Positions 17,870 to 27,002 of a stretch of DNA of 64,000 bases are shown here, piece by piece. Source of the DNA: Tunturiibacter gelidiferens (lineage in GTDB: Bacteria > Acidobacteriota > Terriglobia > Terriglobales > Acidobacteriaceae); contig NZ_JACHEB010000006.1 in the NCBI RefSeq assembly GCF_014201335.1, forward strand, positions 186,001-250,000, given 5' to 3'. How positions within the stretch are numbered: position 1 is the first letter of the stretch; each line of letters starts with the position of its first letter. The notes beneath the pieces are model-generated. The model had not been told where the DNA came from. It did no database searches and saw only the letters and a list, made by a program, of their open reading frames with translations. The position numbers and the translations under genes are program-made.

Positions 17870-19138
17870 TCACAAGCCCAGAAATACAGATCGAATGTGT
17901 CGTGCAAATAAGTTGGTGGTCACATTCCGTGAGATGACGGTGTGGTGGCTGTCCAACTCCTTCAGATATCGGTCTCCCATCTTGGCTGCCACTTTGAATC
18001 CCACATGAAGCAGTTGACGAAAGCCGGTGTTGTATTCCCTGTTGCCCTGATCGTGTCGGAGGTCGAGGTGAATCGCTGACTGCTCCAGTCATTGACAGAA
18101 TCCGGCCTTGGCAGCACAGCGACATCAATATCGATCACCGTCGCGTATGGCGCGCAAAGCTCAGCGCTCTGACTGTAAGCCTCTGCATAGATCTCCCTCG
18201 CAGCAGCAAGACCTGAGCCGCCCGACTCTGCTAATCCAGTCAGCTCTTCGAGCCAAGTGGTTCCGGCTGTCTTCAGATGCAAGCCCGCGCCGGACTTCTT
18301 CACTGCTTCATGAATCGCCTGGTAGATCGAAAACTTATCCGAACCCGAGTGCACGCTCAATTTCAGATTTTGTGGCAGGCCATAGGTCTTCACCGCAAAG
18401 GCAATCGCAGCAATGTCCTCGTTGAACTCCTTGGCAAACTGAGCCACATTCTCTGCATAGTCCACACCTTTATTAAACCGACCCGTAAACTTCGGAGCTA
18501 TCGTCTGAATCGGGACATCTTCATCCGCAATTGTTGCAAATATGATTAGCTGCTCTACCGGGTCTGCGGCGCATCAGTCTCGTCCATCGAGATCTCGGTC
18601 ACGAACTGGCCCTCGCCTTTTTCTCCCGATAGAAAGCGGTATATCTCTCCTGCATGCTTTACTGCCGCGAGAAACTTGTTCGCCACGTCTTCAACAAAGT
18701 GTCGATCCGTTTTAAAAGCAAGTCAATGTTTGAAATAGACACCGCGCCGACCCGCGCCGGATGACTCTGTATGAACCTCGCCAAATCTTGCGGATCGGCT
18801 GGGCTTTCCGATTCGATTTGCCACATCCAACGTGAAAAAATTGCAGGGAACGATATATCGTCCGACTGTATTCAGGTTTGTATGATCAGCGTCGACAAGT
18901 ACGGTGCATCCCAGCCGAGTTCTCTGACGGCTACGTATGCAGCTTTACGAGTTTCGTCTAGCTCCGATCCGATGATGAGGTGCTCACGGTTGGACTTATT
19001 CCATACCGCACGACCTCGACACCTTCCAGAGCCGCAAGCAGGCAGGCTGAAAGCTGAGCCTTTGCCTGATGTTCGAACCGATCTCCGACACCTACCGAAA
19101 ATTGTGGAAGTATCACCCTCTCCCATTTTTTCAGACAA
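17870..19138 (-). pseudogene. uxaE: Tagaturonate epimerase (UxaE family), heavily frameshifted
   Basis: Reading the minus strand across frames rebuilds almost a whole UxaE-type protein. The recognisable pieces, in order, are VGVGDRFEHQAKAQLSACLL, WNKSNREHLIIGSELDETR, DADHTNLNTVGRYIVP, FFTLDVANRIGKP, LARFIQSHPARVGAVSISN, KTDRHFVEDVANKFL, GQFVTEISMDETD, TIAPKFTGRFNKGVDYAENV, SVHSGSDKFSIYQ, KTAGTTWLEELTGLAE, PYATVIDIDV, NTGFRQLLHVGFKVAAKMGD and TTNLFARHIRSVFLGL. At least six frame changes are needed, for example near 18545 and 18050, most explained by a lost base in a short C or T run. The family epimerises tagaturonate to fructuronate in galacturonate catabolism. It sits last in the arabinose operon, directly after the GH51 stop. 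Confidence 0.8.
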
Positions 19139-19157
19139 TTTGAACTCCCTTTTTTAG

Positions 19158-21041
19158 CTATCGCAGAGGAATATCGATCACTTCAATCGTATTCCCCACC
19201 AAATTGTGGCGCCAGTTTTTGGAAGCGATGGTCACTTTCGAAGGAATCGGTTTGATGGCATCCGGCTTGTTGATCGTGTTTGTATCCCACCATGTTGCAG
19301 CATGCAGCGAGTTCATTGCTGCTGGGCCCTCCCTCGCCCCTGTCACATCCATCACTAACTCCTGGTCCTCGTCGGAGGCATTCACCAACTTCAGATGCAA
19401 CATCTTATCTTTTGTGGATACGGTTGCCGACCAGAAGAACCTCGCATTCACTAAGTCCGCTGTCGACTTCACCGTATGATCGCCAAGATGCTGCGCAAAC
19501 AAAACCTGAGCCCAGTAGCTCGGTGATCCGTACGAGCAAAGTGCATCGTACCCGATCAAATCCGTCGACCATTGCATCCCGCCAGGTTTCACATTCGTCA
19601 GCAGCGGAGCGTAGCTGGCCATGACGATAAGATCGCTATTGCGCTCCATACTCGTCATCCACGCCGCATCTCCCAGCGCCGCACCAAAGTTCGGCGTCGG
19701 AGAACCCATTCGTGTCGCCCACTCTCCCACAAAGATCTTCGGTCCGTTTCGGTCCATCGTGTCGTACTTATGAACCAGATCAAAGAATCCCTGCGGAGTT
19801 AGGTAGTAGTGATCGTCAATGACGTCCGGTATCACGCTCTTTACCGGAGTGGTCGCAATCAGCTTGTACTGTGGATACTTTGACCGGATCGCCTTTGCAA
19901 ACCGCGCAAACCGATCTTCATAGCTACCCGACTTATCGAACTCATCTTCGTTGCCAATCTCAACATAGTGCAAAGAGAACGGCTCTGGATGTCCATCCTT
20001 CACCCGCTCCGAACCCCACTTCGTGCTCGCATCCCCCGTGACATATTCGATCTCATCCAGCGCATCTTGAATAAATGGCTCAAGCTCCTTACCACCCACA
20101 TGTTGTCCTTTCAGGGAGTATCCGGCGTAGACCGCAAGAACAGGATCCATTTTCAGGTCTTCGCACCATTCCAGAAACTCAAGCAAACCCATACCGTCGG
20201 TTGATTGATAGTTCCAGGGACTCCGGTGTGTCGGACGGTCGACCAGCGGCCCCACAGTCTCTTTCCAGTTAAACCGCTCTTCAACCGTGTCCCCCTCCAG
20301 ATAATTGCCGCCCGGCAGTCGCAGAAAGGCCGGCCGCATGGACGCGAGCATCTCCATCAGGTCGGGCCTATTGCCATTTGGACGATTGTGAAATGTCGGA
20401 GGAAATAGAGATATCAGTTGCAAACTGACACTGCCCGGATGTGCGAAGGTTATCTCAAGATGGTTCTTCAAACTCGGTTTCACATTCGCTGCCGTCTTCA
20501 GGTTGTAGCTGTACCGCTGCCAATCGCCATCCTTCACATCGACAGCAATCTCGGCCAGTGTCGCCCCCGTCTCATCCGATACCAACCTCGCATGGGCGGC
20601 GCCAACCCTCTCCGCCTTGGCATAAAAGGAACCCCGGTAGAGAGTCGAAGGCCGCACTGCCATCCCCCAATATCCGGCGTTAGCTAAACCCGCCTCGTTC
20701 CCAGGAGAGCTCTGTGCGATGTTCAACTTCAGGCTCTTATGCAGAGCCTCACTCGGCCCGGTATCATCCGCGTCGATTTTTTCTTCTGCGTTCCCATGTG
20801 TGACAGTAACCCAATGCTCAAACCGCGGCCATTGAGCATCGAAGGTCCGGTTCCGCACCATCTCGCCGTAGAGCCCACCGTCGTAAGAGAAGTTGATCTC
20901 CTCCGTCATCAACCCATACAGCGTAGGGCTAACCGGCGACGTGTTGACCGAAGTATCGATCACAAGTCGGGCGGTCTGCGCCATCACACAAATCGAACCA
21001 GTCAGAAGACCGTATGCAAAAAATCCAAAGACGCATCTCAT
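19158..21041 (-). CDS. Secreted alpha-L-arabinofuranosidase, GH51
   Basis: The 627-residue product carries a signal peptide (MRCVFGFFAYGLLTGSICVMAQ). A carbohydrate-binding-like beta domain (about 75-200), a TIM barrel with FLRLPGGNYLEGD, and a C-terminal beta-sandwich follow. The putative acid/base is Glu365 in EIGNEDEFD and the nucleophile is Glu440 in VGEWATR, the expected GH51 pair. It releases L-arabinose from arabinan or arabinoxylan outside the cytoplasm. Its product is the substrate of the araA/araB/araD genes upstream in the same operon (47 bp after araD). A clear AAAGGA ribosome site precedes the ATG. Confidence 0.93.
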   Translation of the reverse strand: MRCVFGFFAYGLLTGSICVMAQTARLVIDTSVNTSPVSPTLYGLMTEEINFSYDGGLYGEMVRNRTFDAQWPRFEHWVTVTHGNAEEKIDADDTGPSEALHKSLKLNIAQSSPGNEAGLANAGYWGMAVRPSTLYRGSFYAKAERVGAAHARLVSDETGATLAEIAVDVKDGDWQRYSYNLKTAANVKPSLKNHLEITFAHPGSVSLQLISLFPPTFHNRPNGNRPDLMEMLASMRPAFLRLPGGNYLEGDTVEERFNWKETVGPLVDRPTHRSPWNYQSTDGMGLLEFLEWCEDLKMDPVLAVYAGYSLKGQHVGGKELEPFIQDALDEIEYVTGDASTKWGSERVKDGHPEPFSLHYVEIGNEDEFDKSGSYEDRFARFAKAIRSKYPQYKLIATTPVKSVIPDVIDDHYYLTPQGFFDLVHKYDTMDRNGPKIFVGEWATRMGSPTPNFGAALGDAAWMTSMERNSDLIVMASYAPLLTNVKPGGMQWSTDLIGYDALCSYGSPSYWAQVLFAQHLGDHTVKSTADLVNARFFWSATVSTKDKMLHLKLVNASDEDQELVMDVTGAREGPAAMNSLHAATWWDTNTINKPDAIKPIPSKVTIASKNWRHNLVGNTIEVIDIPLR

Positions 21042-21088
21042 GAATCAAATCCTTTATCTGGAGTTTTTTGATGAGTTGGGAAACGCGA

Positions 21089-21799
21089 CTACCCCTGCCC
21101 ATACGTTGCATCTTTTCCGTGTTTGCGAAAATAATGCCTGTCCAACAACGCTTGTGAAACCTCTGCCGAATTTGCCTCAAGAGAAATTGTCCGATAAGCC
21201 ATACGCGCGACGGCCTCCAGCACCACAGCATTGTGCGCGGCATCGTGCGGCGTCTTCCCCCACACAAACGGAGCGTGACCGGCCACCAGACACGCCGGGA
21301 CTGCCCTTGGATCAATCGCCTCCGAACCACTCTCGCCCTTAAACCGCGCAACAATTGCCAGTCCGGTCTCATGAACATACCGGCCGCCGATCGCTTCATC
21401 CGAGAGCGGCAATGTCACTGGAACTGGCCCATAGAAATAATCAGCATGCGTTGTGCCCAGCGCCGGGACCGGCAGTCCAGCCTGCGCAAAGCTCGTGGCA
21501 AACTCCGAGTGCGTATGCACCACTCCGCCGATCTCGGAGAACTCACGGTACAACAGAGTATGCGTATCCAGATCTGACGATGGCCGCAATGTACCCTCAA
21601 CGATCTTCCCCTCAAGATCGGTGACGACCATGTGCTCCAGCTTCATCTCATCGTAAGCAACTCCGGACGGCTTGATCACCACAAGTCCCTGCTCACGGTC
21701 GATGCCCGAAGCATTTCCGAAGGTGTACAGAACGAGCCCATGACGCAGAAGCTCCAGGTTCGCCTCCAGGACCTCCTCCCTCAGCTTCTCCAGCAACAT
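21089..21799 (-). CDS. araD: L-ribulose-5-phosphate 4-epimerase
   Basis: The 236-residue protein has the normal length for AraD, a zinc-dependent class II aldolase-fold enzyme that converts L-ribulose 5-phosphate to D-xylulose 5-phosphate. Visible family features are TFGNASGIDR, KPSGVAYDEM and RPSSDLDTHTLLYR, the zinc-binding HTH in VVHTHSEFATSFAQAG, and a further His in GHAPFVWGKTP. It follows araA by 40 bp and precedes the arabinofuranosidase, in a polycistronic arabinose operon. Confidence 0.95.
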   Translation of the reverse strand: MLLEKLREEVLEANLELLRHGLVLYTFGNASGIDREQGLVVIKPSGVAYDEMKLEHMVVTDLEGKIVEGTLRPSSDLDTHTLLYREFSEIGGVVHTHSEFATSFAQAGLPVPALGTTHADYFYGPVPVTLPLSDEAIGGRYVHETGLAIVARFKGESGSEAIDPRAVPACLVAGHAPFVWGKTPHDAAHNAVVLEAVARMAYRTISLEANSAEVSQALLDRHYFRKHGKDATYGQG

Positions 21800-21839
21800 T
21801 GCGCCCTCGCTTCCATGTCGTTCAAATTAAGGCCCCTGT

Positions 21840-23294
21840 CTATCGAAGCTGCCGGCGGAGTTCACGAAGCCGAGTCTCCCCATCGATAACGACCAGTTCA
21901 ATCCCCGCAATCTCCGCGAAGTCTTCCATATGTTCCGTCGTCAAGGCCTGGCTGAAGCCCGTATGATGGGCCCCGCCGGCATAGATCCACGCGGCCGCAG
22001 CTATCTTCAGACTAGGCTTTGGCACCCACACAGCCCGCGCCACCGGTAGTTTTGGCAGAGGCTCATCCGGCTGAATCACATCCACCTCGTTCACAATCAG
22101 TCGAAAACGGTCTCCCATATCAATCATAGAAGCCACCAGCGCCGGTCCGCTCGGAGCCGTAAACACAAGTCTCACAGGGTCGGCCTTCCCGCCGATGCCA
22201 AGAGGATGTACCTCGAGCGATGGTTTCCCTGCCGCAATCGACGGGCACACCTCCAGCATGTGCGAACCAAGAACCTTTGGCGTCTCGCCGAAATCGTACG
22301 TGTAATCTTCCATAAAGGAAGTACCGCCCTTCAGGCCATGCGCCATCACCTTCATCGTCCGGACCAGGGCCGCGGTCTTCCAGTCGCCCTCACCGCCGAA
22401 CCCGTAACCGGCAGCCATCAGACGTTGTACCGCAATTCCAGGAAGCTGTCCCAATCCATGCAGATCCTGGAAGGTATCAGTAAAGGCGCCGAACTTTCCC
22501 TCTTCGAGAAACCCGCGAAGACCCAGCTCAATCCTGGCCGCCTCACGCAACGCGTCGACCCTGTCATGCTCCTTCGTCATCGAGTAAGACTCACGGTACT
22601 CCGCGACCAGCCTATCCACCTCTGCGTCCGTAATCTCGTTCATCCGCACAACGAGATCGCCCACTCCATATCCGTTCACGCTATACCCAAGCTGCGCCTC
22701 TGCGGAGACCTTGTCCCCCTCTGTCACCGCAACCTCGCGCATATTATCCCCGAAGCGAGCTACCCGCAGGTTCTGCGATTCGTGCCAGCCCGCAGCGGCC
22801 CGCGTCCATGCAGCGATCTCCGCAATCGTCTCCGCATCCTGCCAGAAGCCGACCACCACCTTGCGTGCCAGCTTCAACCGCGCCGTAATGAATCCGAACT
22901 CACGGTCTCCATGCGCAGCCTGATTCAGATTCATGAAGTCCATGTCGATGGAGGACCACGGAAGATCGCGGTTGAACTGCGTGTGAAAGTGCAGGATCGG
23001 TTTGACAAGCGAACTCAGACCCGAGATCCACATCTTTGCCGGAGAGAAGGTGTGCATCCAGAGAACGAGCCCAATGCATTGCTTGTGACTATTCGCCTCT
23101 CGGCAAAGCGCTCGGACCTCATCGCTCGTTGTAAGCACGGGTTTGAACACGACCTTGAAAGGGATCGAGTTATCGGCACTCAGAAATGCAGAAACCTTCT
23201 GCGAGTTCTCTGCCACCCGGGTCAGTGCTTCGGGGCCGTAGAGATGCTGGCTCCCCGTAGCAAACCATATTTCAAGGTCTTCAGGATTTTTCAT
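21840..23294 (-). CDS. araA: L-arabinose isomerase
   Basis: The 484-residue protein converts L-arabinose to L-ribulose with a Mn2+ cofactor. Diagnostic sequence includes the start [13 protein letters not shown], the active-site region [17 protein letters not shown] (about 315-332) and the later Glu/His segment [16 protein letters not shown] (about 350-370). The length is slightly under the usual 500. The ATG is preceded by an AAGAGAG ribosome site. A 458-bp gap separates it from araB. That gap has LacI-like half sites, so araA may have its own regulated promoter. Confidence 0.96.
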   Translation of the reverse strand: MKNPEDLEIWFATGSQHLYGPEALTRVAENSQKVSAFLSADNSIPFKVVFKPVLTTSDEVRALCREANSHKQCIGLVLWMHTFSPAKMWISGLSSLVKPILHFHTQFNRDLPWSSIDMDFMNLNQAAHGDREFGFITARLKLARKVVVGFWQDAETIAEIAAWTRAAAGWHESQNLRVARFGDNMREVAVTEGDKVSAEAQLGYSVNGYGVGDLVVRMNEITDAEVDRLVAEYRESYSMTKEHDRVDALREAARIELGLRGFLEEGKFGAFTDTFQDLHGLGQLPGIAVQRLMAAGYGFGGEGDWKTAALVRTMKVMAHGLKGGTSFMEDYTYDFGETPKVLGSHMLEVCPSIAAGKPSLEVHPLGIGGKADPVRLVFTAPSGPALVASMIDMGDRFRLIVNEVDVIQPDEPLPKLPVARAVWVPKPSLKIAAAAWIYAGGAHHTGFSQALTTEHMEDFAEIAGIELVVIDGETRLRELRRQLR

Positions 23295-23470
23295 ATCTCT
23301 CTTTTCCGAACACCCTAAGTTTGATTAATGTCACCTGCCCGCGCGGACGGAAGCGAACGGTGTAAAAGCCTCCGAACAGAGTCAACAGGCCCTACCAGAA
23401 GGTGGGATGTAGTAGATTGAGAACCGTCGCAGCTTAACGATGCGCAAACCCGCCTCAAACTTCCACAGAG

Positions 23471-23494
23471 AGCGTTTGCAGAAAACGTTTGCTA
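23471..23494. promoter_or_regulatory. LacI-family operator-like site upstream of araA
   Basis: An AAACGTTT core (23483-23490) lies within GAAAACGTTTGCT, with a second half-site-like AGCGTTTGC just to its left. LacI-family regulators typically bind dyads centred on CG with flanking AA and TT. The same core occurs between araB and the LacI gene at 25421, supporting common control by that regulator. It lies about 190 bp before the araA start codon. Confidence 0.5.
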
Positions 23495-23608
23495 AAGCCC
23501 CCACGGTACAAGGTCAACTTCTTACCTGTCAACAGAAAATCATTGCATATCTCATTACCTTCAATCCGGAAAATCGGGTACTTGTAGCCATACAAATGAC
23601 CACAACTT

Positions 23609-23637
23609 CACCACGTTTACCATGCGAAAACACCACG
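23609..23637. repeat. CACCACG-type dispersed intergenic repeat, copy 2
   Basis: CACCACG, TTTACCATGCG and AAAACACCACG match 11304-11331 except for one substitution and one extra G. It lies in non-coding DNA between araA and araB. Confidence 0.6.
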
Positions 23638-23752
23638 TTTGCACACCGTCCTTTTTGCAAGAATCCCTAAAAACGCATACAAGACCATCTATAGAAAAGC
23701 CTGGACAACAGAAATGTAATCCTGATCAGACTTACATCAGGGAGAGTCCTGG

Positions 23753-25345
23753 CTACATCTCAGAAGCCGCGATGCGTGTCCGAGCGGCGATCCGGCGCAG
23801 CTCTGGAAGTACATCGCCCATCGTCGCAGCAGCGCTCTCGCGTCGGCCAAACGCAAAATAAACCTCTCGATAAAGCCGAAATAGCTCGTTGTACCGCTCA
23901 ACAGCTTCAGCTCGCGGAGTGTAGGCCTTGAAAGGAAGGCACATCTTCTGCTGCGCCTCTTCAATCGAGGTAAACACGCCCGCCGCAATGAACGCGAAGA
24001 TCCCGGAACCCAGGCTCGTAGGGATTCCATCCGGAACCAGCACAGTCTTGCCCAGCACATCCGCATACACCTGATTCAATACAACATTATTCTGAGGAAT
24101 TCCGCCCGCATTGATCACTCTCTCAACCGGAACATGATGCTGAGACATTCGTTCCAAGATAATTCGTGTGTGAAAAGCGGTGCCCTCAATGGCAGCGAAG
24201 AGCTCGTCCTTGGCGGTATGCATCAGGTTCCAACCAATCGTCATTCCGCCAAGCTCAGCGTTCACCAGTATCGTGCGGTCCCCATTATCCCAGCTCAAGC
24301 GCAGCAATCCCGTCTGTCCAGGTCTGTATTCTTCCAATCCTTCTGAAAGTGTACGAACGTCTGTGGCCGCGCGTCGCGCGATAGCCTCAAAGATGTCTCC
24401 TGTAGCAGAGAGGCCTGCTTCAATACCAGTAAACTCAGGGTGTACGCTTCCGGGAACGACTCCGCAGACACCCGGGACAAGGCGTGTTTCGCTGCTGATT
24501 GCAATGATGCATGTGGATGTGCCTACGACATTCACAATATCGCCTTCGCGGCAACCTGCCCCGATTGCGTCCCAATGGGCATCAAACGCCCCTACTGGAA
24601 TCGGTATTCCGGATTTGAGCCCCATCTCTCGGGCCCAGTGATGGCTGAGATGGCCAGCAATACACTCCGATGTGCGGTAGATGCCATCCAGCTTGTCACG
24701 AATACCATCGAACAGAGGATCCAGGCGGGATAAAAACTCTTGCGACGGTAGTCCGCCCCAGCGCGGGTTCCACAGCCACTTATGCCCCATCGCGCATACA
24801 CTTCGCGGCACCAGCGTTGGCTCGGTGATACCGATGAGTGTTGCCGCCACCATATCGCAATGCTCTAATGCCGTGGCGAAGAATTTTCGCTTCTCTGGGT
24901 TGTTGCGCAGCCAGTAAAGTAGCTTTGCAAACCCCCATTCGTGAGAATAAAATCCGCCGCACCATTCAATCGCTTCGAGGTCTTCGCTATGAGCCAATGC
25001 TGTGATTTGATGAGCCTCTTTGTGCGCCCTGTGATCGCACCAAAGGAGATACTCATCAAGTGGTCGGAGCTGCGCGTCGACTGGAATCACGCTCGACCCG
25101 GTGGTATCGAGGGCGAGTGCGACCACATCAGTACCATTCGCTGCACTCTGATGAAGCACGTCACGCATTGCCTGAACCAGAGCATGCATCTGGTCTTCGT
25201 GAGACTGGGTCGCAAAGTCCGGGTCTTCCCGCCTTCGGTGTAAAGGATAGCCTGCAGACGCGGTGCCGAGCCGCCCACCTTCACTATCAAGAAGACTGAC
25301 TCGTACGCTTAGCGTTCCGAAATCTACCCCAGCGACGATTGGCAT
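23753..25345 (-). CDS. araB: Ribulokinase
   Basis: The 530-residue FGGY-family sugar kinase phosphorylates L-ribulose at O5 with ATP. It opens with the actin-fold phosphate-1 motif VAGVDFGTLSVRVSLLD. It has ALDTTGSSV and WCDHRAHKEA (substrate side) and VGTSTCIIAIS, with GGIPQNNVVLNQVYADVLG near the C-terminus as in FGGY kinases. The length fits AraB (about 550). It is the first gene of the leftward arabinose operon, divergent from a LacI regulator, with AGGGA in front of the ATG. Confidence 0.94.
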   Translation of the reverse strand: MPIVAGVDFGTLSVRVSLLDSEGGRLGTASAGYPLHRRREDPDFATQSHEDQMHALVQAMRDVLHQSAANGTDVVALALDTTGSSVIPVDAQLRPLDEYLLWCDHRAHKEAHQITALAHSEDLEAIEWCGGFYSHEWGFAKLLYWLRNNPEKRKFFATALEHCDMVAATLIGITEPTLVPRSVCAMGHKWLWNPRWGGLPSQEFLSRLDPLFDGIRDKLDGIYRTSECIAGHLSHHWAREMGLKSGIPIPVGAFDAHWDAIGAGCREGDIVNVVGTSTCIIAISSETRLVPGVCGVVPGSVHPEFTGIEAGLSATGDIFEAIARRAATDVRTLSEGLEEYRPGQTGLLRLSWDNGDRTILVNAELGGMTIGWNLMHTAKDELFAAIEGTAFHTRIILERMSQHHVPVERVINAGGIPQNNVVLNQVYADVLGKTVLVPDGIPTSLGSGIFAFIAAGVFTSIEEAQQKMCLPFKAYTPRAEAVERYNELFRLYREVYFAFGRRESAAATMGDVLPELRRIAARTRIAASEM

Positions 25346-25420
25346 TTAAATCCCTGTCGGAACTGAACTACGGCGGGGAGCCTTTAGCGGGTAAAAAAAG
25401 GTGATGATAGCCTGATACCC

Positions 25421-25434
25421 TGTAAACGTTTCCT
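25421..25434. promoter_or_regulatory. LacI-family operator in the araB/LacI divergent promoter
   Basis: TGTAAACGTTTCCT contains the perfect core AAACGTTT (25424-25431) and a partly symmetric surround (G at 25422 pairs with C at 25433). It lies 76 bp upstream of araB and about 109 bp upstream of the regulator gene, where a repressor could control both directions. Confidence 0.6.
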
Positions 25435-25542
25435 GATATCGACAGTAGCGTTGCAGAGGTTTGGATGTCAAGTCCAATTCCTCTTCTCGCTTGTAATTGA
25501 ATCACGCCTTATTCTTGTAGCTTATTTCGGAATCAAACCACG

Positions 25543-26634
25543 ATGAGACGTTCCGCAGATACCCGTGCCGCATCGAAGATCGACATTCACGTAGTCGCTG
25601 CGAGAGCGCGCGTCTCCATTGCAACAGTATCGCGAACGATCAACCATGTACCCACGGTCGACTCACGGCTGGCCCAGCGAGTCTGGAAAGCTGTAGCCGA
25701 GCTCGGCTATTTTCCCAACACCCAGGCGCGAGCGCTCGTCTCCGGTAAAAGCAACCTCCTTGGCCTGATTGTTTCAGAAATCACCAACCCGTTTTTTCCG
25801 GAACTCATCCAAGAGTTCGAACAGGTGGCCGTGGAACGTGGATATGAGATCCTTATCGGCTCAACTAACTATGAGACCAGGAAGATGGAACTTTGCGCGC
25901 GGCGCATGCTTGAGCGGAAGGTAGATGGTGTTGCGATCATGACCTTCGGCTTCGAGGACTTGCTTCTTGATCGCTTCGCCGTCGACAAGATACCCGTCGT
26001 TTTTATCGATCCTGCGCCGTCGCGCCCGCTAAGCAGTGTGCTGGCGGTTGATTACCGTGCAGGCATTAACGAAGGTGTGCAGCATTTAGCCGTTCTTGGC
26101 CATCGCAAAATTGGTTTCATCAGCGGTCCTCTTCGCTTGCGTTCTGCGGGGAGTCGAAAAGCTGCATTTCTAAACTGTCTGAAGTCTGCGGGAATCAAAG
26201 CTGACGTTTCTTGGATGGTCGAAGGAGATCATACTTTAGATGGAGGGCGGAATGCGATGGCGCGAATTCTCGCGCTGAAGCATTTACCCACTGCCATCAT
26301 GTGTTCCAACGATATGACAGCCATCGGAGTGCAGCATGCTCTTTTTGATGCTGGATTCAAAGTTCCCGAAGACTTTTCACTGATTGGTTTCGACGACATT
26401 CACTTGGCTGAGTATACTATTCCACCGCTCACAACCGTTCGCATGTCCTGCAAAGATCTTGCACAAAATGCAGTAGGTGCCCTCCTGTTGAGTCTGGACC
26501 CAGCAAACATCATAAAGTCGGAGGCTCTTAACAAGATTAGTACACGACTGATAGTACGCCAGACCACTGACCTACCTAGAAATGCTCTTTCTGATTTAAA
26601 GCGAAGTCCCAAATCAAAGAGACGCAGTCGGTGA
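25543..26634 (+). CDS. LacI-family transcriptional regulator, probable arabinose operon repressor
   Basis: The 363-residue protein has an N-terminal LacI helix-turn-helix (about 13-35: IHVVAARARVSIATVSRTIN) and hinge region (YFPNTQARALVSGKSNLLG). A periplasmic-binding-protein-like effector domain follows (LIVSEITNPFFPELI, AIMCSNDMTAIGVQHALFDAG, LIGFDDIHLAEYTIPPLTTV). It is divergent from araB, and a LacI-type dyad lies between them. Arabinose or a phosphorylated intermediate is the probable inducer (inference from context). Confidence 0.9.
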   Translation: MRRSADTRAASKIDIHVVAARARVSIATVSRTINHVPTVDSRLAQRVWKAVAELGYFPNTQARALVSGKSNLLGLIVSEITNPFFPELIQEFEQVAVERGYEILIGSTNYETRKMELCARRMLERKVDGVAIMTFGFEDLLLDRFAVDKIPVVFIDPAPSRPLSSVLAVDYRAGINEGVQHLAVLGHRKIGFISGPLRLRSAGSRKAAFLNCLKSAGIKADVSWMVEGDHTLDGGRNAMARILALKHLPTAIMCSNDMTAIGVQHALFDAGFKVPEDFSLIGFDDIHLAEYTIPPLTTVRMSCKDLAQNAVGALLLSLDPANIIKSEALNKISTRLIVRQTTDLPRNALSDLKRSPKSKRRSR

Positions 26635-27002
26635 CGCTATTTCCCGGCTTCACCTTTCAAGCAGCGGCCAAATGCTGCGAAGGTTGCTCCATGCCGACAG
26701 GGCGTCGACCATTTCACCGCCCAAATGTTGTGGCGCTTGACGATACGACCAATCGAATCCTTATGCAGCGATCTTTCACAGACTTGACCGTGTCTCGAGA
26801 CCTCTCGAAATAGAGGCCCCGTGTCGATTTCGACTGATGAGACCCACCCTCGCAACGACCGCACCGCATAGGTATGCGTGCAGGGATGAAAATGCTGCAT
26901 TTAGGCATTACCGCCGGTCCAAAGGTGGTCCGTTCGCATGACCATGACAAATAGTCCTGCATGTTATCTTCATTTCCTCTACAAAAAAGGAGAATGGATC
27001 TG
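26635..27002. other. Intergenic region
   Basis: About 370 bp between the regulator and the CRTAC1 gene. The only functional signal I can support is the AGGAG at 26988-26992 that serves the downstream start codon. Confidence 0.4.

Larger units (their letters stand above)
23295..23752. other. araA-araB intergenic region
   Basis: This 458-bp gap is unusually long for an operon. It contains a LacI-type AAACGTTT core with adjoining GCGTTTGC at 23471-23494 and a copy of the CACCACG repeat at 23609-23637. No gene is visible. Confidence 0.6.

Noticed and set aside
22206..23318. 370-residue open frame opposite araA
   Set aside because: araA is unambiguous; the + frame is Arg/His/Leu-rich antisense.
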